Assembly (NCBI GenBank): GCA_052034585.1
Contig: JBPOIJ010000057.1
Span: 62,001-126,000 of the forward strand
Length of the DNA: 64,000 nt
Direction of reading: 5' to 3'
Origin: Xiheimicrobium sp052034585
GTDB taxonomy: Bacteria; Myxococcota; Myxococcia; Myxococcales; Myxococcaceae
The position numbers and the translations under genes were made by a program. Numbering within the stretch: the stretch's first letter is position 1; the number at the start of each line of letters is the position of its first letter. Under the pieces are notes generated by a model. The model made no database searches. It saw nothing but the letters and a program-made list of their open reading frames with translations, and had not been told where the DNA came from. Shown in pieces: positions 51,113-59,804 of the stretch.

Positions 51113-51994
51113 CTATTTTTCGAAGGGCGCCACTTCTTTTCCAAATGCTGCACCCTCGCCGGAATCGCTCACCCAGGCGCGGGCCATGCGTTCAGTGGAG
51201 AACGCCCAGCCGAGGTCGCCGTCAGGCTTGACGAGAATGAGCCCGGCGCCTCCGTCGACGCGGGCGAGGGTGGCGACGGCGGCGCGCGCAGCCTCGAAGG
51301 CGCTTCGGTCGCGGGCGAGGTCGGCGGCATGTCTGGCGAGGGTGACGCGAATGATGGCCTCGCCCAACCCGGTACAGGACACGGCGGCAGTGCTGTCATC
51401 GGCATAGGTGCCACAACCGATGAGCGGAGAATCTCCGACGCGGCCCGCGAGCTTTCCAGTGGTTCCTCCCGTCGAGGTCGCCGCGGCGACGTGTCCACCG
51501 GCATCGACGGCCACCGCTCCGACGGTGCCGAGCGACGCGGCGAACCGCTCGAGCTGGCGGCGTGAGCGGCTGGTGATGAGGCGGGCGTTGGGCACGAGCG
51601 GGAGCCCCTTCGCTTGACCGAAGCGCTCGGCGCCAGGGCCGACGAGAAAGACGTGGCCGGACGACTCCATCACCGCGCGGGCGACCGTTACCGGGTTCTG
51701 AAAACAGGTGACGCAGGCGACGGCCCCGGCGGCGAGCGTCTCGCCATTCATGATGGACGCGTCGAGCTCGGCCGTTCCTTCCTTGGTGAGCGCAGAGCCG
51801 ATGCCAGCGTTGAAGAGTGGGTCGTCTTCGAGGACCCGCGTCGCCGCCTCCACTGCGTCGAGCGCCGAGCCGCCCTTCTTCAACACTGCATATCCAGCTT
51901 GGGCCGCGACGAGACACCCACGCTTGGTCCCCTCGACGTCGTCATCGGAGTGACGAGGGCCGGCTCCACCGTGAACGAGCATCGCGAGCGCCAT
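51113..51994 (-). CDS. isoaspartyl peptidase / L-asparaginase (Ntn-hydrolase)
   Basis: A 293-residue Ntn-hydrolase precursor. It starts MALAMLVHGGAGPRHSDDDV, the N-terminal signature of the family. The autocatalytic cleavage site and nucleophile is Thr157 in SLGTVGAVAVDAGGHVAAAT. Substrate-binding motifs CGTYADDSTAAVSCTGLGEA and GGAGLILVKPDGDLG are present. The family degrades isoaspartyl dipeptides or asparagine; substrate preference is not readable. It is divergent from the metallophosphoesterase gene. Confidence 0.93.
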   Translation of the reverse strand: MALAMLVHGGAGPRHSDDDVEGTKRGCLVAAQAGYAVLKKGGSALDAVEAATRVLEDDPLFNAGIGSALTKEGTAELDASIMNGETLAAGAVACVTCFQNPVTVARAVMESSGHVFLVGPGAERFGQAKGLPLVPNARLITSRSRRQLERFAASLGTVGAVAVDAGGHVAAATSTGGTTGKLAGRVGDSPLIGCGTYADDSTAAVSCTGLGEAIIRVTLARHAADLARDRSAFEAARAAVATLARVDGGAGLILVKPDGDLGWAFSTERMARAWVSDSGEGAAFGKEVAPFEK

Positions 51995-52104
51995 GTGGCT
52001 GGTCTACCGGGTTCGGGCCGCGCCTGCATGGCCGTCGTGGCTCGTGCTTGCGCCCGCCCGCCCCGGCCCGCAAAGTCACCATTCCCCGCGTGTCGAGGAC
52101 GGTG

Positions 52105-52947
52105 ATGGTGAAGCGAAGGCTCTTCCAGGGTGCGGTCACGCTGTCGGTGCTGGGCGTGGCAGTGGCGGCTTGGAGCTTCTTCATCGAACCCAACCGGCTG
52201 CGCGCGAACGAGGTGACGATCGCGCTCCCGCGCTGGCCGGCGACGCTCTCGGGGCTCAAGGTGGCGGTGATTTCCGACCTGCACGTCGGCGCGCCGTTCG
52301 TCGACGCCGAGAAGGTGCAGCAGGTGCGCGCGCGCATCGACGAGTGGCACCCCGACCTCGTGCTCCTCGCGGGCGACCTCGTGGTGGGGCACGAACCGGG
52401 CGCGACCGTCCTCTCTCCCGAGGCAGCCGCCGAGCCGCTGCGAGGTTGGCACGCGCCGCTGGGCGTCTTCGCGGTGCTGGGAAATCACGACTGGTGGACC
52501 GATGGACCCAGGGTCGCGGCGGCGCTCGAAGACGTGGGGGTGCGAGTGCTGGCGAACAGCTCGGTCGCGGTCGACTCGGCGCGCGGGCGCTTCTGGCTCA
52601 CCGGCCTGGAGGACGTGTGGACTCGAAAGACCGACGCGTCGGCTGCGCTCTCGATGGTGACCGATGACGCGCCCGTCATCGCCTTCACTCACAACCCAGA
52701 CGTCTTTCCAGGGCTGCCAGCGAGGTTTGCCATCGTCGTCGCCGGCCACACCCACGGTGGCCAGGTGCGCTTGCCGCTCATCGGCGCGCCAGTCGTGCCA
52801 TCGAAGTACGAACAACGGTCCGCAGCAGGCGTCGTCGTCGAAGAGGGCCGCACCCTGTTCGTCACCACCGGCATCGGCACCAGCATCATGCCGGTTCGGC
52901 TCGGCGTGGTGCCCGAGGTCGCGCTCCTCACCCTCGTGGCGCGCTGA
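52105..52947 (+). CDS. membrane-anchored metallophosphoesterase
   Basis: A 280-residue protein. The ATG at 52105 begins MVKRRLFQGAVTLSVLGVAV, an N-terminal membrane anchor. All five metallophosphoesterase motifs are present: VISDLHVGAP, LLAGDLVVG, LGNHDWW, AFTHNPDVF and VVAGHTHGGQV. It resembles YkuE/YaeI enzymes that hydrolyse UDP-sugars or lipid A precursors. Its stop is part of TGATCA, shared with the unknown gene on the other strand. Confidence 0.9.
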   Translation: MVKRRLFQGAVTLSVLGVAVAAWSFFIEPNRLRANEVTIALPRWPATLSGLKVAVISDLHVGAPFVDAEKVQQVRARIDEWHPDLVLLAGDLVVGHEPGATVLSPEAAAEPLRGWHAPLGVFAVLGNHDWWTDGPRVAAALEDVGVRVLANSSVAVDSARGRFWLTGLEDVWTRKTDASAALSMVTDDAPVIAFTHNPDVFPGLPARFAIVVAGHTHGGQVRLPLIGAPVVPSKYEQRSAAGVVVEEGRTLFVTTGIGTSIMPVRLGVVPEVALLTLVAR

Positions 52948-54120
52948 TCACTTCTTCGGCTCGCGCGCGCACTTCACCACCATGCAGTGGTTGCGCTTCT
53001 CGGGGCTGCCATCGGGGTACCCGAAGCGCATCGGCAGCTTCTTCGCGTGAACGAACTCGTCGCGCAGCTCCTGCTGAAAGCCTTCCCACGTGCCGAGGAA
53101 GGACTTCTCGAACGAGCCGAAGGTCTCCACCGTGCAGCCGGCCTTCTTCCAGTAGCGCGGTGGCACGCCGGTGGAGTCGGAAATCATGAACACCGCGTGC
53201 GCGACCAACCAATCACGAATCACCGAGAAGGCTGGGTTCCACAACAGATAACTCGCGGCCTTCGTCATCGCCGAGACCGAGCCCTTCGCGTCGAGGTGTT
53301 TGATCAGCTCCGGCGTCTTCCCCAGGCCCTCGTCCGAGAGGTTCGCCCCGAAGTGTCGGTGAGTTCGCCGCGCCGCCTGCGGTTGATCCTTGGGCACGAA
53401 CTGCACCTCGACGTTCGCGAAGGCAGGCGAGAAGTCCGGCGCCTTCCACGACTGCTTGAGCTTCGAGGCGGTGGTGCCGTCGACGGCCTCGACCTCCGAG
53501 CGGGTGTAGTAGTGAAGCGAGCCATCAGGCTCGAGCCGGAAGAAGCGCACCGACACCGGCACCTGGTCGTGCAGCGCGAGCCCCATCAAGTGCATCGACA
53601 GCTGCCCGGGCAGCTCGCCGCGCTGAATCTTCGAGAGGTTCACGCTCTTCGAGTCGTTCGAGAGCAGCGTCGTGCTCGCCGCAGTGTCGAGCGCCTCGAG
53701 TGACTGGGCGAGCGCCTTCTTGTCGGCGAGGGTCTTGAGCCGGCGTGGGTCTCCTGCGAGCTCGAGCGACAGCGTGGTGATGACGGTCGCGTCGGGGAAG
53801 GAGGTGAGCGCCATCATCAGGTCGCCACCCCCGAACGGGTACACGAGCTCGCCAGGCAGGTTGGCGGGCCGCTGGGCAGCGATGAAGTCTCGCGCGGTCG
53901 TTCCCCAGTGCTTCTTGAAGCGGTCGAACTTCGGCGTCATTCGCTTGCAGTAGGCGTCGACGGTGGGCGCATCGAGCGGGGAAGGCAGCGCGCCGCCCTG
54001 ACAGGTCGTGACTTGAAAGATGAGGCGCACGTCGTCGATGAACTCGGCCGGGGCCTCGACGCCCGCGTCGGCGGCGGTGAGCGCGAGCAGCAGTACAGGA
54101 GTGAGCATCGAGTGCTGCAT
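52948..54120 (-). CDS. unknown secreted protein, 390 residues
   Basis: From the ATG at 54120 (a second at 54108 is possible) the N-terminus MQHSMLTPVLLLALTAADAG is a signal peptide. The body is mixed alpha/beta with stretches such as VYPFGGGDLMMALTSFPDAT, GLALHDQVPVSVRFFRLEPD and YLLWNPAFSVIRDWLVAHAV and four cysteines. I do not recognise a family. It converges on the metallophosphoesterase without any gap and is divergent from a small membrane protein. Confidence 0.6.
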   Translation of the reverse strand: MQHSMLTPVLLLALTAADAGVEAPAEFIDDVRLIFQVTTCQGGALPSPLDAPTVDAYCKRMTPKFDRFKKHWGTTARDFIAAQRPANLPGELVYPFGGGDLMMALTSFPDATVITTLSLELAGDPRRLKTLADKKALAQSLEALDTAASTTLLSNDSKSVNLSKIQRGELPGQLSMHLMGLALHDQVPVSVRFFRLEPDGSLHYYTRSEVEAVDGTTASKLKQSWKAPDFSPAFANVEVQFVPKDQPQAARRTHRHFGANLSDEGLGKTPELIKHLDAKGSVSAMTKAASYLLWNPAFSVIRDWLVAHAVFMISDSTGVPPRYWKKAGCTVETFGSFEKSFLGTWEGFQQELRDEFVHAKKLPMRFGYPDGSPEKRNHCMVVKCAREPKK

Positions 54121-54172
54121 ACCGCACTCGAGACGACCGCGTTTCTTTTCGGCTCGTGCGAAGCTGCGGCGC

Positions 54173-54688
54173 ATGACGGAGCAGGAGCGCCTGGTCGCGG
54201 AGCTGCTCGAGATCGCCTCGCGCGATCAACGCTGGGCGCTGGTGATGGCCGGCTGTGGAGCGCTCGCGGTGGTGGCGTCGGTGGCGTGCTTCCTCATCTG
54301 GCCGACCTCGCTCGCTCGAGGCGCTGGCTGGCCGCTGCTGCTCCTCGGAGCGGTCTTCCTCACCTCGGGGCTCGTCAGCGTTCGACGGGTCTCGCTCCAC
54401 CGCACGCGGCTCCCCGAGCTGGTGCGAGAGGCGCCGCACGTGGTGGGCGCGGTGCTGGTGCCCGAGGCGGAGGCGGCGCAGCTGACGCTCTCGATGCTGC
54501 GCTGGGTCGACGGCGGCTTGGGGCTGCTGGGCCTCGTCCTCCTCACCCGGCCAGGGCGGCTCCGAGGCGCGGGGCTCGGGCTCGTGCTGACGACCGCCCT
54601 CGCCTTCGCCTTCGACGTGCTCGAGCTCGAGCGCACGACGCTGCGGCGCGACGCGCTCGTGCAGCTCGCCGCGACCTCCTCCGGCTGA
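54173..54688 (+). CDS. small polytopic membrane protein
   Basis: A 171-residue protein with about four predicted spans (LVMAGCGALAVVASVACFLI, WPLLLLGAVFLTSGLVSV, GGLGLLGLVLLTRPG, GLGLVLTTALAFAFDVL) and an acidic N-terminus (MTEQERLVAELLEIASRDQR). No family recognised. It converges on the adenylate cyclase with a 2-bp gap. Confidence 0.65.
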   Translation: MTEQERLVAELLEIASRDQRWALVMAGCGALAVVASVACFLIWPTSLARGAGWPLLLLGAVFLTSGLVSVRRVSLHRTRLPELVREAPHVVGAVLVPEAEAAQLTLSMLRWVDGGLGLLGLVLLTRPGRLRGAGLGLVLTTALAFAFDVLELERTTLRRDALVQLAATSSG

Positions 54689-54690
54689 CC

Positions 54691-55917
54691 TCAGCTCGAC
54701 GGCTTGAAGGTGGCGACCGGCTCGGCCTTGCCCTTCACCGGCAGCGGCTCCGACGCGGTCCACCGCTCGCTCTCGGCGAGCCGCGCCTTCGTCTCGGCGC
54801 TGATCAACAACGCCGCGCCCACCTGCTTGGTGAGCCCCTCGATGCGTGAGGCGGTGTTCACCGCGTCGCCGATGACCGTGAACTCCTTGCGCTGCTCGCT
54901 CCCCACGTCACCCACGACGGCGCGCCCGGTGTGAATGCCGATGCCGATGTGCAGCTCTGGATCGCCCCGGCCTCGCCGTCTCGCGTTGAGCGCAGCGAGC
55001 TCGTTGATCATCTCCAGCCCACAGGCGACCGCGCGCTGCGGGTGATCGGCCTGGGCGAGCGGCGCTCCGAAGTACGCGAGGATTCCGTCACCCATGAACT
55101 TGTCGAGCGTGCCGCCATGCTTGAACACCACCGCCACCATCGCGGTCAGGTACTCGTTGAGCCAGCGCACCACCATTTCACTGTCGTACTTTTCCGAAAT
55201 GCTGGTGAAGCCACGAATGTCACTGAAGAGAATGCTCACTTCTCGATGTTCTGGTTTGGCGTCGTCGAGGGCCTCGAGGCGCTCGACCACCTGGGGAGAG
55301 AAGTACCGATTGAGGCGCTGCTTCTTCGTCGAGTCCAAGGTGAGCTGATGCACCATTCGGTGCACGAGCCGAATGCAGAGCCACCCGGCGGCGGTCGTCG
55401 TCACGGTGAGGAGCACCGAGGTGGGAATGATGTGGCGCAGCTCCTCCCCGGCGCGCTCCGCGATGGCGATCTCGGCGACGAGGGCGAGGCCTGCCGTCGA
55501 GACGAGCACCCGGCGGTCGAAGGTGAGCGTCGCGAGGATGAGGACGGTGACGAAGATGGACTCGGTGAGCGCGCTCGCGATGCCCGGGTTCGGCTCGGCG
55601 GCCACCACGTCGAACTGGGCGAGGAAGATCATCGGCACGTCGAGGAACGCCACCGCCCAGTGGGCCGAGCGCCGGCTCGTCGGCCAGAGCACCAGCACCG
55701 CCACCATCGACGCGGCGGCCACCGCATAGGCGAGCACCGAGCTGTGCGAGACGACCCACACCCCGGTGACGCCCAGCACGAACCAGGCACCGACCGCGAG
55801 CAGCCGCAGCAACGCGATGGGCACCGCGAGCAGCGACCGTTGAGCCTCCATGCGCTCTTCGAACGCGGCGAGCAGATCGGCCGGCAGACGCTCGAGCAGC
55901 TGGGAGGGCTTCGTCAC
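54691..55917 (-). CDS. membrane adenylate cyclase, class III
   Basis: A 408-residue cyclase from the GTG at 55917 (VTKPSQLLERLPADLLAAF). Six membrane spans (about 25-200) precede a cytoplasmic class III catalytic domain. Both metal-binding aspartates are present in SILFSDIRGFTSI and KFMGDGILAYFG, the adenine-specifying Lys in TLDKFMGD, and the transition-state residues in VIGDAVNTASRIEGL. The six-span input domain resembles the membrane-integral type of myxobacterial cyclases. It is divergent from the DUF1592 gene. Confidence 0.93.
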   Translation of the reverse strand: MTKPSQLLERLPADLLAAFEERMEAQRSLLAVPIALLRLLAVGAWFVLGVTGVWVVSHSSVLAYAVAAASMVAVLVLWPTSRRSAHWAVAFLDVPMIFLAQFDVVAAEPNPGIASALTESIFVTVLILATLTFDRRVLVSTAGLALVAEIAIAERAGEELRHIIPTSVLLTVTTTAAGWLCIRLVHRMVHQLTLDSTKKQRLNRYFSPQVVERLEALDDAKPEHREVSILFSDIRGFTSISEKYDSEMVVRWLNEYLTAMVAVVFKHGGTLDKFMGDGILAYFGAPLAQADHPQRAVACGLEMINELAALNARRRGRGDPELHIGIGIHTGRAVVGDVGSEQRKEFTVIGDAVNTASRIEGLTKQVGAALLISAETKARLAESERWTASEPLPVKGKAEPVATFKPSS

Positions 55918-56042
55918 CGGCGCGCATGGTACAGGCGTTGGCTCGTCCCGAAAGTCGAAGTGCACGATGTCCGACGAGCACCCACATCGAGCGCGCCACC
56001 GAGTACGTCGGCGCACGCCAACCCGCTACACTCCGCGACCTC

Positions 56043-57680
56043 ATGCGCGCGCTCCTCTTCGCGCCCCTCGCGTTGCTCGCCTGTGAAGGGAGCCTCGCAG
56101 GTGGCCTCATCGGCTCCGGCCGCCCCGACGACCCTCACCCGACGCCGCTCGAGAAGCCTGGCGTCGCGACCCGCGTGCCGCGGCTCAACCACGTCGAGTA
56201 CGAGAACACCGTCACCGAGCTGCTCCACCTGCCAGCGAAGCCGAACGTCACCGCCACCTTCGTCTCCGACACCACCGGCGCCGCCTTCGACACCAACGGC
56301 GGGCTGCTCAACGTCGACTCGACGGCCTGGGCCGACTACCAGCGCGCTGCCGAGCAGCTCGCGCTCGCCGCCACGGCCGATCAAGCCGCCCTCGCGCGCA
56401 CCTTCGGCGGCGCCATTCCTTCCACGCCCGACCTGCAGGTTCGCGCGCTCGCCTTGCGTGCCTTCCGCCGCCCGCCCACCGACGCGGAGGTCGCCTCGCT
56501 CGTCACCCTCCACGGCAAGGCCGCGACGCTCAACCCCTCGGTCGCCCCCGCGCTCGGAGGCCCACGGCTGGTGCTCGAGGCGCTCCTCCAGTCGCCGAAC
56601 TTCCTCTACCGGCCCGAGCTGAGCAGCGAGCCGAAGAACGGAGTGGTGCCGCTCGACGGCTACGAGGTGGCGAGCCGCCTCTCCTACGCGCTCTGGCGCA
56701 GCATGCCCGACGAAGCGCTCTTCGCTGCGGCCGCCTCCGGTGAGCTCGCGGTGCGCGACAGCTATCTCGTCCACGCCCGCCGGCTCCTCGCCGATCGCCG
56801 CGCGCGAGACGTGGTGGCCTCGTTCCACGACCAGCTCCTCCAGGTGCGGCGCGTCACCGACGTCACCCGCAACACCACCCTCTTCCCCGAGTTCTCCGTC
56901 GCGCTGCGCGACTCGATGATGGAGGAGCAGCGCGCCTTCGTGCGCGACGTGGTGCTCGAGCAGAAGCAAGGCCTCACCAGCCTGCTCACCGCGCCCTACT
57001 CGTTCCTCGACGACAAGCTGGCCCGCGTCTACGGCGTCAGCGGCGTCACCAGCTTCTCGAAGGTGACCTTCACCGACGGGCGGCGCCTCGGGCTGCTCAC
57101 CCAGCCAGCCTTCCTCGCGGTGAACGCGACCTCGACGACGAGCGACCCGATTCACCGCGGCGTCTTCGTCAACCACCAGCTGCTCTGCTCGGGCCTACCG
57201 CCGCCGCCGAACGTGGTGCCCATGCTGCCCGCGGAGGATCCCACCATGCCCCGCACGCTCCGTCAGCGCATCGACGCCTACACGGGCCGGGGCACCTGCG
57301 GCGAGGGCTGCCACTCGACCTTCATCAACCCCATCGGCTTCGGCTACGAGCACTTCGACGCGCTGGGCCGCTGGCGAGACACCGACAAGGGCTTCCCGGT
57401 GAACGCCGCCGACGAGTTCATGTTCGACGAGAAGCTGGCCCAGTTCGACGGCGCCGGGGCGCTGGCCCGCGCGATGGCGAGCTCCACCATGGCGCACGCC
57501 TGCTACGTCGAGCACTGGCTCGAGTACCTCTATGGCCACCGCCCGACGGACCCGGAGCGGCCCCTCATCGACCGGCTGGCGAAGAAGTCGAAGGAGAGCG
57601 ACGCGGCGGTGTTGTCGTTGATCGAAGAGCTCGTCTCGAGCGACGCCTTCCGGGCCCGCGCGGTGGAGGTGACGCCATGA
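56043..57680 (+). CDS. DUF1592-family lipoprotein (DUF1587/1595/1592/1588/1585 modules)
   Basis: A 545-residue lipoprotein from the ATG at 56043 (MRALLFAPLALLACEGSL, lipobox LLAC). Modules in order: DUF1587 (PRLNHVEYENTVTELLHL), DUF1595 (ALRAFRRPPTDAEVASL), DUF1592 (VASRLSYALWRSMPDEALF), DUF1588 (INPIGFGYEHFDALGRWR) and DUF1585 (CYVEHWLEYLYGHRPT). In the DUF1588 part the usual CxxCH haem motif reads CGEGCH, i.e. CX3CH, so haem attachment is uncertain. The stop overlaps the DUF1552 gene as ATGA. These two genes form a conserved pair in myxobacteria and planctomycetes with unknown function. Confidence 0.9.
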   Translation: MRALLFAPLALLACEGSLAGGLIGSGRPDDPHPTPLEKPGVATRVPRLNHVEYENTVTELLHLPAKPNVTATFVSDTTGAAFDTNGGLLNVDSTAWADYQRAAEQLALAATADQAALARTFGGAIPSTPDLQVRALALRAFRRPPTDAEVASLVTLHGKAATLNPSVAPALGGPRLVLEALLQSPNFLYRPELSSEPKNGVVPLDGYEVASRLSYALWRSMPDEALFAAAASGELAVRDSYLVHARRLLADRRARDVVASFHDQLLQVRRVTDVTRNTTLFPEFSVALRDSMMEEQRAFVRDVVLEQKQGLTSLLTAPYSFLDDKLARVYGVSGVTSFSKVTFTDGRRLGLLTQPAFLAVNATSTTSDPIHRGVFVNHQLLCSGLPPPPNVVPMLPAEDPTMPRTLRQRIDAYTGRGTCGEGCHSTFINPIGFGYEHFDALGRWRDTDKGFPVNAADEFMFDEKLAQFDGAGALARAMASSTMAHACYVEHWLEYLYGHRPTDPERPLIDRLAKKSKESDAAVLSLIEELVSSDAFRARAVEVTP

Positions 57681-59065
57681 AGCTCTCTCGACGGTTGGTG
57701 CTCCGCGGGCTGGGTGGGGTGACGCTCAGCTTCCCGGCGCTCGAGTCGCTGCTCCCGAAGGCGGCCTGGGGCCAGGTGGGGCGCAAGCGCTTCGCCATCT
57801 TCGTGCGGGCGGGCAACGGCATCGTGCAGGGGAGCGGCAGCGACCCGGAGCGCTTCTGGCCCGACACCCCTGGGCCGCTCACCACCGCGGGCTTGAGCAC
57901 GACGAGCGCCGACCGCGCCACCAGCGAGCTCGCGGCCTACGCCTCGCAGCTCATCTTCCTCAAGAACGTGCGGCTGCAGTTCCCGCGCGGCTCCTGTGGC
58001 CACGCCGAGGCGATTCCCCAGGTGCTGACCGCGGCCAGCCAGACGGGCGGCACCGGCAACACCCCGCGCGCGCGCGGCATGTCCATCGATTGGAAGATCG
58101 CGCAGGCGAACAACGCGCCCGGCACCGCGCCGCTCACCTTCATGGCCGGCCCGCGGCAGACGTACATCGGCGAGGGCCTGTCCTGGAGCGCGCCCGAGAT
58201 GCGCACCACCGCGGAGCGCTCTCCGCTCAACGCCTTCATGCGGCTGACCGGCCTCGCCTCGGCGCCACCCGAGGTGCAGCGGCTCATCGTCGAGCGGCGA
58301 AAGAGCGTGAACGACTTCGTGCGCGACCAACTCCGGGAGCTGTCGGGGAAGGCGCAGCTCTCGGCGAACGACAAGCGCCGGCTCGCGCTCCACCTCGACG
58401 CGGTGCGAGACACCGAGCTGCGAATGACGTGCGACCTCGACCCGGCGCAGGTGACGCAGGTGCAGGCCATCACCCAGCCGGAGAGCAACGACGTGCGGCC
58501 CGAGGTGGTGCGCCGCTTCATGGACCTCTCGGCCTGGGCGTTCCACTGCCAGCTCAACTCCGCCGTCACCCTGCAGGTCGGCGAGGGCAACGACCAGACG
58601 ATGTACGACGTCAACGGCACCCGCTACCCGCGATTCCATTGGATCAGCCATCGGATCAACTCCGACGGCGACATGGGCACGCCGATTCCCAACGCGGTCG
58701 AGCTGCACCACCAGGTCGACCGGCTCCAGCTGCGGCTCTTCAAGTACCTGCTCGACCGGCTCGCCGCGTACCCCTCGGCCTTCGGCGCCAACCTGCTCGA
58801 CGACTGCGCCGCGGTGTGGATGAACGACCTCGGCAACGGGCCTCCCCACTCGGCGGACAACACTCCGTGGATCATCGCGGGCAGCGCCGGCGGTTCGCTG
58901 CGCACCGGCCTCTTCGTCGACCACCAGAAGAAGCCGAACAACCTGGTGCTCAACACCCTCGGGAGCGCGGTGGGCGTACGGAAGGCGAACGGAGCCTTGC
59001 TCGACGACTTCGGCGAGGCCTCGCTCGCGCCGGGCGTGCTGAGCAACCTGCTCACCATCAGCTGA
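57677..59065 (+). CDS. DUF1552 family protein with Tat-type signal
   Basis: A 462-residue protein. The N-terminus MKLSRRLVLRGLGGVTLSF holds an SRRLVL twin-arginine motif, so export in folded form is likely. The body matches DUF1552 (FIFVRAGNGIVQ-like opening region, FMAGPRQTYIGEGLSWSAPE, AVWMNDLGNGPPHSADNTPW). It is translationally coupled to the DUF1592 lipoprotein, suggesting they act together, perhaps as an exported oxidoreductase pair. The function has not been shown. Confidence 0.9.
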   Translation: MKLSRRLVLRGLGGVTLSFPALESLLPKAAWGQVGRKRFAIFVRAGNGIVQGSGSDPERFWPDTPGPLTTAGLSTTSADRATSELAAYASQLIFLKNVRLQFPRGSCGHAEAIPQVLTAASQTGGTGNTPRARGMSIDWKIAQANNAPGTAPLTFMAGPRQTYIGEGLSWSAPEMRTTAERSPLNAFMRLTGLASAPPEVQRLIVERRKSVNDFVRDQLRELSGKAQLSANDKRRLALHLDAVRDTELRMTCDLDPAQVTQVQAITQPESNDVRPEVVRRFMDLSAWAFHCQLNSAVTLQVGEGNDQTMYDVNGTRYPRFHWISHRINSDGDMGTPIPNAVELHHQVDRLQLRLFKYLLDRLAAYPSAFGANLLDDCAAVWMNDLGNGPPHSADNTPWIIAGSAGGSLRTGLFVDHQKKPNNLVLNTLGSAVGVRKANGALLDDFGEASLAPGVLSNLLTIS

Positions 59066-59103
59066 CGGCCGGGCGAACGTGGACGACCAACGAGCGACGC
59101 GCG

Positions 59104-59118
59104 CGGTCGAATCGACCG
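59104..59118 (+). promoter_or_regulatory. palindrome upstream of the ECF sigma gene
   Basis: CGGTCGA A TCGACCG (59104-59118) is a perfect 7-bp palindrome 28 bp before the ECF start at 59147. It could be an operator for the sigma operon. It shares TCGAATCGACCGA with the repeat at 46484-46496. Confidence 0.4.
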
Positions 59119-59146
59119 ACCGGGGTGGTAGCTTCGGCGCGAGGCG

Positions 59147-59758
59147 ATGACGGTCTTCGAGGGCAACCGACCACTGCTCGATGCGTTCCGGCGAGGCGAA
59201 CGCCAGGCCCTCACCACCATCTATTCCCACTCGGTGAAGGAGGTCGCCGCCCTGGTGCGCCTCGGCTTCACCTTGAGCGAGCGGCGGGTGACGGTGCCAG
59301 GCGTCGCCGACCCCCAGCGCCAACGAGACCTCGTGCAGGAGGTCTTCGTGCGGGCCTTCGCGGAGCGAGCCCGTCTGGCCTTCGACGGCGTCTCCCCCTT
59401 TCGGCCCTGGCTGCTGCGCATCGCGAAGAACTTGATGATCGACGAGGGGCGGCGGAGCGGGCGGCTGGTGCTGGAGGGCGACATTCTCCCCCGCGCCGAA
59501 GACGCGCACGAGCCGCTGCCCGTCTCACCCGAGGAGGAGCTCGAGTGGAAGTCGTTGCGCGAGGAGACGCGCTCGTACTGTGCGACGCTGGACGAGCGGG
59601 CGCGGCGCTTCGTCACCTTGCGCTTCGAGGAAGAGCGCTCGCAGGCCGAGGTGGCCGAGCTGATGAACACCACCCGACGCCAGGTGCGCACCTTGGAGGA
59701 CACGATTCGTGACGGGCTTCGCAACCATCTGAAGTCGAAGGGCTATCCTCACCCATGA
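59147..59758 (+). CDS. ECF-type RNA polymerase sigma factor
   Basis: A 203-residue sigma factor. Region 2 contains RDLVQEVFVRAFAERARLAF and PWLLRIAKNLMIDEGRR (core binding and -10 recognition); region 4 is the helix-turn-helix RRFVTLRFEEERSQAEVAEL followed by MNTTRRQVRTLEDTIRDGL. The acidic linker and short length fit an ECF sigma. It heads an operon with an anti-sigma-like membrane protein (46 bp downstream), a caspase-fold protein and a lipoprotein. It probably controls its own operon, though no typical GGAAC promoter is obvious. Confidence 0.93.
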   Translation: MTVFEGNRPLLDAFRRGERQALTTIYSHSVKEVAALVRLGFTLSERRVTVPGVADPQRQRDLVQEVFVRAFAERARLAFDGVSPFRPWLLRIAKNLMIDEGRRSGRLVLEGDILPRAEDAHEPLPVSPEEELEWKSLREETRSYCATLDERARRFVTLRFEEERSQAEVAELMNTTRRQVRTLEDTIRDGLRNHLKSKGYPHP

Positions 59759-59804
59759 CGCGTGCTGGCCCGACTCGCGCCCTCAGCCGTAGGAGCCTTC
59801 GTCG

